Below, piece by piece: positions 35,569 through 43,247 of a DNA stretch of 64,000 bases. This stretch comes from CAVPDA01 sp963702495 (GTDB lineage Bacteria; Pseudomonadota; Gammaproteobacteria; Burkholderiales; Rhodocyclaceae), in the NCBI GenBank assembly GCA_963702495.1, contig CAVPDA010000003.1:714905-778904 (forward strand), read 5' to 3'. A program made the translations under genes and the position numbers. The first letter of the stretch is position 1, and each line of letters opens with the position of its first letter. The notes beneath the pieces were generated by a model. The model worked only from the letters and a program-made list of their open reading frames with translations, was not told the DNA's origin and made no database searches.

Positions 35569-36720
35569 TTATACCCGGAACGGGCCTACGACGCCGGCCC
35601 GGACATTCTTTCCCTCAAGCTGCCGCCGCACTTTCTCCACATCCCGGCGCTTGAGCGCGAACGGGAACGACAGGATGTCGGTCGGACAGGAATCGCCGTA
35701 GGGCCGGTTGCAGGCCGACACCTCTTGGTCGCCCTTTCCCGGGCAGCCGGAGGTCTGGAACGGCTTTCCCGAGTCGATGAGGGCATCGAGTTGAGCATCG
35801 GGCAGGCCGAAATCGATCACCCGCCCCTGCTCGTCGAACAGCATCTGGGACAGATGGCCGCCGGCGTAGTCGATGATGAAACGCGCCAGTTGTACACGGC
35901 GCCACTGGCCGCGGTCGCACGCCGGCCAGTCTTCCATGAGCGAGCCGCGCTCGGGAAAGAAGGCGAACATGTGGTTGTGGCCGCCCAGATCCTTGATCCT
36001 CTGGCACACCTCCAGCATCTCCCGCTCCGTTTCGCCCATGCCGCCGATGAGGTGGGCGCCGAACTTCTCCGGCCCGAAGACCTCGGCGGCCCATTCGATG
36101 GCCTGCCAGTACTTGTCGTACTTGTGCGGCGAATCGACGCCCTTGCCGCGCGTGCGATCGAAGATGCCGGGCGTCACCGCATCGAGGGCAACGGTGAAGA
36201 TGTCCGCTCCCATCCGCTTGAGCCGGACCAGATCCTCCTTCTCCAGCGTGGTGGGATTGGAGAGGATGGACACCGGCACCTGCGGCAGTTCGCGCACCCA
36301 TTTCTCCAGCAGGGCGTAGGTATCGGCGTTGGAATCCGGATGGGTGATCATGGAGATGCACATGCGCGCGAAGCGTCCCTTGTCGCTGCCGGAGCGCACG
36401 CGCTCGATCACTTCGTCGTAACGGGCGGTGGGCCAGTCAACGCGGATGAAGTTGCGGTCGGCGTAATCGCGCGCCTCCTCGCGATGCCGCGCCAGTCCGC
36501 AGTAGGCGCAATTGGCGCGGCAGCCTTCGGGATAGGTCACCAGCAGGTTGAGGCAGTGGGTGCAGGCGGTGCGATGCATCTTGCCCGGCACCAGCCCCAG
36601 GGTGATCGCCGCCGCCGTGCTCATCTGGACGTACTCGGGTGAGCGCATGTCGGGCGTCCGGACGTGGTAGTTGGGGCGATAGAGCTGGACCGGCTGCAGG
36701 TTTTCGGTGACGGCGTTCAT
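35569..36720 (-). CDS. lipS1: Radical SAM lipoyl synthase of the LipS1/LipS2 type (first of two)
   Basis: The 383-residue radical SAM protein has the cluster motif C67-x3-C71-x2-C74 (EGCRANCAYCGLA), preceded by C53/C56 (TACTHC) that may bind an auxiliary cluster. A later C-rich stretch is near the C-terminus (SGCPGKGDQEVSACNRPYGDSC). The two-protein LipS1+LipS2 system inserts two sulfurs into octanoyl groups, replacing LipA. It follows the lipT-like gene by 24 bp and ends the lipoate operon. The 1/2 designation is by position and could be swapped. GGAG lies seven bases before the ATG. Confidence 0.82.
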   Translation of the reverse strand: MNAVTENLQPVQLYRPNYHVRTPDMRSPEYVQMSTAAAITLGLVPGKMHRTACTHCLNLLVTYPEGCRANCAYCGLARHREEARDYADRNFIRVDWPTARYDEVIERVRSGSDKGRFARMCISMITHPDSNADTYALLEKWVRELPQVPVSILSNPTTLEKEDLVRLKRMGADIFTVALDAVTPGIFDRTRGKGVDSPHKYDKYWQAIEWAAEVFGPEKFGAHLIGGMGETEREMLEVCQRIKDLGGHNHMFAFFPERGSLMEDWPACDRGQWRRVQLARFIIDYAGGHLSQMLFDEQGRVIDFGLPDAQLDALIDSGKPFQTSGCPGKGDQEVSACNRPYGDSCPTDILSFPFALKRRDVEKVRRQLEGKNVRAGVVGPFRV

Positions 36721-36744
36721 ACGGTCTCCACGATGGGGAAACGA

Positions 36745-37809
36745 TCAGAAGGCGAAATATTCCTCGAAGGCGATCCAGCCGCGCCGCTGCGCGGCGTCCT
36801 CGTCCGCGGCCGGCGTCTTCCAGATCCAGGCCAGCGATTCGCGCACACGCAAGGCGCGCTCGATGGTGGGAGCGTAGATGTCGCGGATCTCCTCGTCGTA
36901 GTCGTCGAGCGCCTGCTGGCCTTTCGCCGGCCACTGGGCAACCGCTTCGCCCGCATGTTCTCCGGACAGCACCGCCGCCGCGATTCCGGCGCCGGTGATG
37001 GGGTGGGTCAGGCCCGCCGCATCGCCGGCGAACAGAACCTGGCCCAGGGCGAGACGCTCGCGCATGCCGCCGACGGGAATCCCGCCGCCGGTGCGTCGCA
37101 GTATCGTCGGGCCGACGGTTCCCTGCAACACCAGCTGCTCGTGCAGCTTGTCCAGGGGATGCTTGGCGTCGCGCCCGTAGTCGTAGTCGATGCCGATGCC
37201 GAGATTGGCCTCCGCGCCGCGCGGAAACAGCCAGGCATAGCCGCCCGGGTACTCGCCCGACAGCCAGATGGTGGTGTCCGCCATCTCGCGCAACAGCGGC
37301 ACCGCGTACTGGCGCGAATGGACGACCTTCTGTCGCGGCAGACCGATCAGGTCCGCCACCTTCGAGTAGGGGCCGTCCGCCGCGATCAGCAGGTGGTAGT
37401 GGATCAGATGCGATCCGTCGGCATCCCGCACGCGGGCGACGTTGTGCTCCGTGTCGAGTTCCTCCAGCGCGGCCTGCACCCGGATCTGCGCGCCGGCCTC
37501 TTCCGCCATCGCGGCCAGCCCCTGGTCGAAGGCGGCACGATCGACCATGTAGCCGGGGAATGGCGAATGCCTCGTCTCGCCCGAGGGCAGCACGGTCTGC
37601 ATGCCGGCGATGTGCTGCTTCAGGATGGCCTGCGAACGGGCATAGCGGCCGATCGGCACGGGAATGAACTCGGCGCACTGCACCGGAACGCCGATCGTCT
37701 TCTTCTTTTCGATGGCGACGACGCGCATGCCGCGGCTCGCCGCCGCCCAAGCCGCAGCGCCGCCGGCCGGGCCCAGTCCCACCACGAGTACGTCGCAGAC
37801 GTCGGTCAC
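36745..37809 (-). CDS. lipT: LipT-like FAD-dependent oxidoreductase (geranylgeranyl-reductase family)
   Basis: The 354-residue flavoprotein has the FAD GxGxxG-type motif VVGLGPAGGAAAWAAASRG near residue 9. It also has the mid-protein LIAADGPYSKVADLIG and the second FAD motif VLFAGDAAGLTHPITGAGI about residue 275, as in geranylgeranyl reductases. In sulfur oxidisers this gene, LipT, travels with lipS1/lipS2 and is thought to supply electrons to lipoate assembly. GTG 37809 overlaps the ligase stop (GTGA). Without its neighbours it would be called a generic NAD(P)/FAD oxidoreductase. Confidence 0.8.
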   Translation of the reverse strand: MTDVCDVLVVGLGPAGGAAAWAAASRGMRVVAIEKKKTIGVPVQCAEFIPVPIGRYARSQAILKQHIAGMQTVLPSGETRHSPFPGYMVDRAAFDQGLAAMAEEAGAQIRVQAALEELDTEHNVARVRDADGSHLIHYHLLIAADGPYSKVADLIGLPRQKVVHSRQYAVPLLREMADTTIWLSGEYPGGYAWLFPRGAEANLGIGIDYDYGRDAKHPLDKLHEQLVLQGTVGPTILRRTGGGIPVGGMRERLALGQVLFAGDAAGLTHPITGAGIAAAVLSGEHAGEAVAQWPAKGQQALDDYDEEIRDIYAPTIERALRVRESLAWIWKTPAADEDAAQRRGWIAFEEYFAF

Positions 37810-38891
37810 GTCTTTTCCCCCTGCATCCCGTTTCCCTCCTCCGCCACCGCCGCCGCGATCACCGCGGCGAAATCTCCCGGCGCCAGCGCCAGCATATCCA
37901 CCGATCGCTCGGCAAAGAAGGCCGCGATGCGCCGGGGTACTTCGGTTATCGCGGCATCCTTGAGCGCGGCTTCGAGATCGGCGACAGTGCGGCGCGGATT
38001 GACGAAGAAGTCGCCGGTGAACCACACCTGTTTGATCCGCTGCGCCGGACGATCATAGGCAATCGCCGCCCGCAGCAGGCCTCCGGCAAACTTGTGCGAC
38101 GCCTGCAGCAGGGGCAGATCGGCGCGCGGCTTGCGCACCAAGTGAATCCAATCAGGGGTATCGATCTCCGACAACGCCTCGTCGAACATGCGCTGTTCGA
38201 CCCCGCTCAACTCCCCGGCCGCAAACGAGACGTCGAATTCATCGGCGAACGCCTGTCGCACCCGCGCCTTGACTTCGGACAACGGCGGCGCTGAGCCCAA
38301 TAGATCGCGCAGATTCACGACCCGCTGGCGCGCGTCCGCGATCGCCTTGTCGGCGAACTTCTCCGCCGGTATGCGCAGGCAGCGCACCATGCGCTCGACA
38401 TCGAACTCCACCAGCAGCGTGCCCTGGTACAGCAACGCCTCGCCGTCGAAGGCACCGCCGGTGCCGGAGATCTTGCGCCCGCCGACCTCGATGTCGTTGC
38501 GCGGACGAAAGCGCGCGTCCACCCCGAAGCTCGAGATGCCGCGCGCTGCCGCCTCGCACACGCGACGCGCTATCGCCGCCATGTCGGCAGTGCCGAGATC
38601 CGACTTGTGCAGGTAAAGCTCCCACCCGAACTGGCCTTCGTCCATGTAGATGGCACCGCCGCCGGTGATGCGGCGCTGGACGTCGATGCCGTGGGCGGCG
38701 CAATAATCGAGGTCCAGTTCCTGCTCTGCGCTCTGGTGGTAGCCGAGCAGGGCGCTGGGACGGAACTGCAAGAAGCGCAAGGTGCTCGGACTCGCGTCCT
38801 GCCGGCGCGCTTCGAGCAGCGCGCGGTTGAGCGCGAAATTCTCCGCGGCGCGCCGCACTCCGGTATCGATCACGCGCCAGGTCCGGCTCAT
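37806..38891 (-). CDS. Lipoate-protein ligase (sLpl(AB) type)
   Basis: The 361-residue single-chain ligase has the LplA fold motifs RRITGGGAIYMDEGQFGWELY (about 75-95) and RNDIEVGGRKISGTGG (about 130-145), with the adenylate-binding Lys in GRKISG. A C-terminal accessory domain is present (about 250-340), as expected of an (AB) enzyme. It attaches octanoate or lipoate to a carrier; LbpA encoded two genes upstream is the obvious target. ATG 38891 gives the family start MSRTWRVIDTG. It belongs to the sulfur-oxidiser-specific sLpl group by context. Confidence 0.85.
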   Translation of the reverse strand: MSRTWRVIDTGVRRAAENFALNRALLEARRQDASPSTLRFLQFRPSALLGYHQSAEQELDLDYCAAHGIDVQRRITGGGAIYMDEGQFGWELYLHKSDLGTADMAAIARRVCEAAARGISSFGVDARFRPRNDIEVGGRKISGTGGAFDGEALLYQGTLLVEFDVERMVRCLRIPAEKFADKAIADARQRVVNLRDLLGSAPPLSEVKARVRQAFADEFDVSFAAGELSGVEQRMFDEALSEIDTPDWIHLVRKPRADLPLLQASHKFAGGLLRAAIAYDRPAQRIKQVWFTGDFFVNPRRTVADLEAALKDAAITEVPRRIAAFFAERSVDMLALAPGDFAAVIAAAVAEEGNGMQGEKT

Positions 38892-38901
38892 GTCGCCGCG
38901 C

Positions 38902-40053
38902 TCAGGGGCAGCAGGCGCCTGTCGCGGTGACAACCTGAATGCCGCCAAGCCGCCCCGCTCCGCGCTTGCGTCTCTCTTCGGCGATGATCTGCTGGATGTC
39001 GACACGTATGCCGCTGTGGTCGGACTCGACGGCCAGCACCTCGTCGCCGATGGCGATGGAGCAGCAGGCCGGCGTCACGCGCAGTTCGCGTCCCAGACGC
39101 GCCGCCAGTTCCACCATGCCTTCCGCCGGATGGGCGATGCCGTTCAGTCCGGCGAGCACGGCGTAGGCGTCGATCTCCTGTTTGGCGCGGCCGGCCGGCC
39201 GCGCGCAGCCGAGCAGGAGCGGAATGTCCGGCAGGGCTTCGCGGGCGTCCATGAGAAAGCGGCCGACCTCATGGCTGTCCGGCACCGCGAACGGCCGCTG
39301 CGGCGGCGCGTAGAACGGCATGATCACCACCAGAACCAGGGCGCTCGGCGCATGGCGCTGGACGATTTCCAGCGCGTTCCACTCGCCCAGCAGACGGCCG
39401 TAGTGCAGGCCGATGACGATGTGCGGCACGACCTTGAGCGAGGTCGCGGTGAGATGGGCCAGCGAAGCCTCGAAGTCGGCCACCGGCCGCTTCAGGTGGT
39501 AGACCTGCTGCACCGTGTCCTGGGCGCCGATGACATCGAGCATCGCCACGTCGAGGCCCGAATCCTCCATGCGCCGCGCCGCGTCCCGGTCCACCAGCGC
39601 GGTGTGGATGGCGATCTTGAACTGCGGAAACGCGTCCTTGATGCGGCGCACGGTGGGATAGAACGGATCGTACTCGACCTCGTCGCGGTGATTGGAGCCG
39701 CCGGTGAGCAGCATGCCCCGGGCGCCGGCCTCGATCTGCTCGTTCACCACCCGCCACAGGTCCTGCGGCGAGCGCGCCGCAAGCATCGGCTCCAGTACCT
39801 TGGCCTTGCAGTGGTCGCATTGCAGCTTGCAGTCGCCCCCGGTGATGGATACCGCCGGCCACGCGCCCTTGCCGCAGGAGGCGAGTTCGCTGCTGGCGTA
39901 GCTCTTGAAGGTGGGGGTATAGAAGTTGATGCCGCCGACGCAGCGCCCGTTCAGCGCGCCGAAGCGGCGCTGCATGTCGCCGACCAGCCGCGCCTCGAGC
40001 GCGACGTCTTCCAGCGCCTCAACGCGCGCTACGGTGTCGAGCCAATCGACCAT
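38902..40053 (-). CDS. lipS2: Radical SAM lipoyl synthase of the LipS1/LipS2 type (second of two)
   Basis: The 383-residue protein has C75-x3-C79-x2-C82 (GGDCKLQCDHCKAK) as its radical-SAM cluster site. C38 and C60 lie before it, and ACC plus a terminal GACCP lie at the end as possible auxiliary-cluster ligands. It pairs with the other radical SAM gene for lipoate sulfur insertion. I place the start at ATG 40053 (GGGGG seven bases upstream); a TTG at 40155 would add 34 basic residues. It is 98 bp downstream of lbpA. Confidence 0.82.
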   Translation of the reverse strand: MVDWLDTVARVEALEDVALEARLVGDMQRRFGALNGRCVGGINFYTPTFKSYASSELASCGKGAWPAVSITGGDCKLQCDHCKAKVLEPMLAARSPQDLWRVVNEQIEAGARGMLLTGGSNHRDEVEYDPFYPTVRRIKDAFPQFKIAIHTALVDRDAARRMEDSGLDVAMLDVIGAQDTVQQVYHLKRPVADFEASLAHLTATSLKVVPHIVIGLHYGRLLGEWNALEIVQRHAPSALVLVVIMPFYAPPQRPFAVPDSHEVGRFLMDAREALPDIPLLLGCARPAGRAKQEIDAYAVLAGLNGIAHPAEGMVELAARLGRELRVTPACCSIAIGDEVLAVESDHSGIRVDIQQIIAEERRKRGAGRLGGIQVVTATGACCP

Positions 40054-40151
40054 GGAATCCCCCGCCGCAGGGAGGCGCCGGGGCAAAGGCTCGATTGGGA
40101 ATCGCGATTGCCCCGCTTGCGCTTCGGAGTCGCTGCGGCGATTGTGTCGGG

Positions 40152-40589
40152 TCAACAGCCGGCGAAGCCGTCGGCGTTCATCTTGGTTTCGAAGGCTGCG
40201 GTGATGGCGCCGCCGGTGATCAGGGCGCCCGCTTCGCCGTCCCAGTTGGTGGGCTTCAGCTTCGCCAGCCAGCCGTTGCCGTAGGGGTCGGCATTGATCG
40301 TGCCGGGCTTGGCCGCCACGGCGTCATTGGTGGCGGTGATCTCGCCCGAAACCGGCGTCTTGACCGGGCCCACCCATTTGCCGGACTCGACGGTGGCGAC
40401 GGACTTGTCCTTCTCGATCGCCTTGCCCGGCTTCTTCGGCGTGTAGGCCACCACCTCGCCGGCCAGGTTGCAGGCGTAGGCAGTCATGCCGACCGTGACC
40501 GTGCCGTCGGCTTCCTTGCGCACCCAGGTGTTGTTCTCGACATTGTAGAAAAGCTCGTCGGGCAGATTGCAGTTACGGACTACGGCCAT
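40152..40589 (-). CDS. lbpA: Lipoate-binding protein LbpA (GcvH-like)
   Basis: The 145-residue product has the GcvH fold: GMTAYACNLAGEVVAYTP, then the lipoyl-Lys site VESGK(71)W, then PVSGEITATND and NGWLAKLKP. No gcvT or gcvP gene is nearby. It lies with dedicated lipoate-assembly genes and tusA, which fits the sulfur-oxidation LbpA rather than the glycine-cleavage H protein. It is thought to carry sulfur intermediates on its dihydrolipoyl arm for a heterodisulfide-reductase-like complex. ATG 40589 follows GGGAG. Start of the lipoate operon. Confidence 0.87.
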   Translation of the reverse strand: MAVVRNCNLPDELFYNVENNTWVRKEADGTVTVGMTAYACNLAGEVVAYTPKKPGKAIEKDKSVATVESGKWVGPVKTPVSGEITATNDAVAAKPGTINADPYGNGWLAKLKPTNWDGEAGALITGGAITAAFETKMNADGFAGC

Positions 40590-40921
40590 TTTTGCTCCCT
40601 TGGATCCAATCGGGTTAGAAGTACGGAACCATGCCGCTGGGCAGGATGAGGCTGGCAAGCAGACCCACGTTCACACTCGGTCGGTCTCGCCGATGACCTC
40701 TGCGGTCGCCATTCTATACCTGCGCATCACTGCTTTGCACACACCCGCCCGCTGCTGCCGCGGCATTGGACAAGCCTTCGCCGACGGGATCGGGCCGGCA
40801 GTCGGTGGCGGCGGGGACGGGCGCGAGACTGCGGTGCGACTGCAGATGTCGAGGACGATCGGGAAGCGGACCGTCCGGCCATCGGCACGGCCCTGCGGCC
40901 GAGCCGATGGAGGAGGCAGGC
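40590..40921 (-). other. Intergenic region between tusA and lbpA
   Basis: This 332-bp gap holds no gene that I can support. At 40879-40910 a strong hairpin (CCATCGGC...GCCGATGG with an inner CGGCC/GGCCG) follows tusA by about 11 bp; it lacks a U-run. The lbpA promoter should lie at 40600-40720, but no clear boxes were found. Confidence 0.5.
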
Positions 40922-41149
40922 TTACTTGCGCTTGATGAAGAACTCGAATTCCTTGTTGTTCTCGGCTTGAGACAGCAGTTCGTTGCCGGTCTGTTTGGAA
41001 AAGGCCTGGAAGTCCTTCACCGAACCCGGATCGGTCGCGATAATGTGCAGCACCTGGCCGCTCTGCATGTCGGTGAGCGCCTTCTTCGCCCGCAGAATGG
41101 GCAAAGGGCAGTTCAGTCCGCGCGCATCAAGTTCCTTGTCGAAATTCAT
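40922..41149 (-). CDS. tusA: TusA-family sulfur carrier
   Basis: The 75-residue product carries the TusA signature DARGLNCPLPILRAKKAL with the persulfide-bearing Cys14. TusA transfers sulfane sulfur in the cytoplasm. Its neighbours (LbpA cluster, DsrE2, SoeABC, Qmo/Hdr) indicate a dissimilatory role rather than tRNA thiolation. It has its own 228-bp upstream region with an AT-rich promoter-like patch. Confidence 0.95.
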   Translation of the reverse strand: MNFDKELDARGLNCPLPILRAKKALTDMQSGQVLHIIATDPGSVKDFQAFSKQTGNELLSQAENNKEFEFFIKRK

Positions 41150-41283
41150 TTGGCATCCATCCTCTAGCTTGGTTATGGGAACCTTGGTTTATAGATCAGG
41201 CGGCGCGCCGAATCAACGTCGGGGTAGCGGCCGCCTCCCTGAAATCTTTTATCCCTTCTGCGAAAAAGGTAATTAAGATTTCT

Positions 41284-41289
41284 ATTATA
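41284..41289 (-). promoter_or_regulatory. -10-like TATAAT upstream of tusA
   Basis: A perfect minus-strand TATAAT sits about 135 bp before tusA in an AT-rich island (41264-41300) unlike the surrounding sequence. No good -35 was seen at 16-18 bp. Confidence 0.3.
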
Positions 41290-41377
41290 TGCTTATGATC
41301 CGCGCAGCCGGAACCTTCGTCAAGCCGACTGCGCCGTCACCGATCGTTGCCCTTGGGGTTCCGAGCGCGGCCGCACG

Positions 41378-42358
41378 TCACGACACAGTCTGGTAATAAA
41401 GATTCTGCGGATGGTTGGCCTGGGCGAAGAAGAACCAGCGCTCGGCGATCAGTCCGGCATATTGAACGGCGAAGGCAGCGAATAATAGCACCGCCGACAG
41501 GGCTGCCACTCCGGAAATCAGCAGCAGCAGCGGCAGCGGAAACGTCAGCAGCAGGAAGACCCACTTCACCGATCGCAGGAAGCCCGCCGTCCTGCCGTGG
41601 AAGAACTCGCGCGTGTTGAAGGAACCGCCCATGAAGCCCTGCGACGTCTGCGCGATCCGCGGATGCTTGACGCCGATCGCTGTCTGCAGCGTCGACTTTC
41701 GCTTCAGGCGCGCGTTGCGGATCAGCGACGCGGCGCGCGAGGCGAACGCCAGAATCGTGATCACCACCGTCCAGCCGGCATAGAAGCGCAACACTTCGGG
41801 GGCAGCGACGGCCGCCAGTGTGCTCGCCAGCATGAAACCCGACGCCCCGCCGAGCAGGATGTAGTTGATCACGGTCAGCGGCGTATGCCACTCCTGCAGA
41901 AAGCGCAGGCAGGCATAGATCATCGCGGTACACACGAAGAGCGCGAAAGCGAACAGCGTGGCGATGCCGCCCAGGATCAGCGTCGCGTCCACCGGGTGTC
42001 CGCCCGGCAGCGTGAACAGTGGCGCACGCCAGCCGAACCAATGCGCCGCGCCATAGAGCAATACGGCACCCATGAACAGCGGCAGCACGATCACTTCCCG
42101 CGACAGCCACGACGTGCGCCATTTCGTCGCGGTGCGCCAGGCCCGCTCCGGATGTCCGAGATGGAAGAACGAAGCCACCAGTCCCGCCGTCAGGAACAGC
42201 AGGGAGATCGCCGCGCCGGTGGCATGGAAAGCGCGGCTGTCCTGCAGGGGCAGCAACTCGAACAGCGAATAGAGCTGGCCCGTGTACAGCGCCAGGAACA
42301 GCCCCTGCCCGACACCGAGCAGAGTGGTCAGAAAGATGACGGAGAAGGCCGGATGCAT
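41378..42358 (-). CDS. soeC: SoeC, membrane anchor of sulfite dehydrogenase (DmsC/NrfD type)
   Basis: The 326-residue product has about eight hydrophobic helices and the DmsC-family HLGHPERAWRTATKWRTSWLSREV block (about 65-90). It anchors the cytoplasm-facing SoeAB enzyme and passes electrons from sulfite oxidation to quinone. ATG 42358 lies 10 bp after soeB. Other DmsC-anchored molybdoenzymes (DMSO, polysulfide reductase) are alternatives, but the surrounding sulfur-oxidation genes favour Soe. Confidence 0.85.
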   Translation of the reverse strand: MHPAFSVIFLTTLLGVGQGLFLALYTGQLYSLFELLPLQDSRAFHATGAAISLLFLTAGLVASFFHLGHPERAWRTATKWRTSWLSREVIVLPLFMGAVLLYGAAHWFGWRAPLFTLPGGHPVDATLILGGIATLFAFALFVCTAMIYACLRFLQEWHTPLTVINYILLGGASGFMLASTLAAVAAPEVLRFYAGWTVVITILAFASRAASLIRNARLKRKSTLQTAIGVKHPRIAQTSQGFMGGSFNTREFFHGRTAGFLRSVKWVFLLLTFPLPLLLLISGVAALSAVLLFAAFAVQYAGLIAERWFFFAQANHPQNLYYQTVS

Positions 42359-42368
42359 GGTCAGGCTC

Positions 42369-43100
42369 TCACCAGGAGGTGACGTCGTCGAGCGACGGCT
42401 CGTCCAGGGCCGGCTTGGGCAGCTTGCCTTCGATCTTGAGCGGATTGTCGGCGCGCACCAGTTCGTCCTCGTGAATCTTGAGTCGGGTCTTGCGCCGCGG
42501 CAGGTAATGATTGGCCGGGTGTGTGCCCCACTCCGGCATGAGGGCATAGCCGCCCTGCTCACGGATGGCGCGGGACACCACCGATTCCGGATCGTGGATG
42601 TCGCCGAACAGCCGCGCGCTGGTCGGGCAGGCTTTGACGCACGCCGGCTTGCGATCGATTTCCGGCAGGCTCGCGTCGTAGATGCGATCGACGCAGAGCG
42701 TGCACTTCTTCATCACCTTCTGATGCTCGTCGATCTCGCGCACGCCGTACGGGCAGGCCCACGAGCAGTACTTGCAGCCGATGCACTTGTCGTAATCGAC
42801 GAGGACGATGCCATCTTCCTTGCGCTTGTGGGAGGCGCCGGTGGGACACACCGGGACGCACGGCGGATCCTCGCAGTGCAGGCAGGACTTGGGGAAGTGC
42901 ACCGTCTCGGTGTTGGGATAGGTGCCGACTTCGAAGGTCTGCACGCGGTTGAAGAAGGTGCCGGTCGGATCCGCGCCATAGGGATTGTCGTCCGACAGCG
43001 GGCCCGCCAGCCCCGAGGTATTCCACTCCTTGCAACTGGTGACGCAGGCATGGCAGCCGACACAGACATTGAGGTCGATGACCAACGCGAGTTGACTCAT
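42369..43100 (-). CDS. soeB: SoeB, iron-sulfur subunit of sulfite dehydrogenase
   Basis: The 243-residue ferredoxin-like subunit has four [4Fe-4S] motifs: CVGCHACVTSCKEW near residue 13, CLHCEDPPCVPVCPTGA, CIGCKYCSWACPYG, and CTLCVDRI...CVKACPT. This DmsB/NrfC pattern relays electrons from SoeA to SoeC. No Tat signal is present, consistent with a cytoplasmic enzyme. A 147-bp gap with a repeat separates it from soeA. Confidence 0.88.
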   Translation of the reverse strand: MSQLALVIDLNVCVGCHACVTSCKEWNTSGLAGPLSDDNPYGADPTGTFFNRVQTFEVGTYPNTETVHFPKSCLHCEDPPCVPVCPTGASHKRKEDGIVLVDYDKCIGCKYCSWACPYGVREIDEHQKVMKKCTLCVDRIYDASLPEIDRKPACVKACPTSARLFGDIHDPESVVSRAIREQGGYALMPEWGTHPANHYLPRRKTRLKIHEDELVRADNPLKIEGKLPKPALDEPSLDDVTSW

Positions 43101-43170
43101 AGCGAGCGTTTCACCATTCCAAGCTGGGTCATGGCGAGCCCATTTCTGCGCCCGCGGCGTGCTGACGTCT

Positions 43171-43210
43171 CCCCTCTCCCTCGACGGGAGAGGGGCCGGG
43201 GGAGAGGGTG
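43171..43210. repeat. GAGAGGG-type repeat in the soeA-soeB spacer
   Basis: CCCCTCTCCC-TCGAC-GGGAGAGGGG followed by CCGGGGGAGAGGGTG forms a hairpin. A related copy in opposite orientation is at 48965-49004. This resembles a common dispersed bacterial repeat. Confidence 0.6.
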
Positions 43211-43247
43211 AAAGTGCCGGTGCAGGCGCCGGTGCCAGCGCCGCAAG

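Noticed and set aside
40152..40589. Glycine cleavage system H protein
   Set aside because: GcvH-like fold is clear, but no gcvP/gcvT is nearby and all neighbours are sulfur-oxidation lipoate genes; LbpA fits better.
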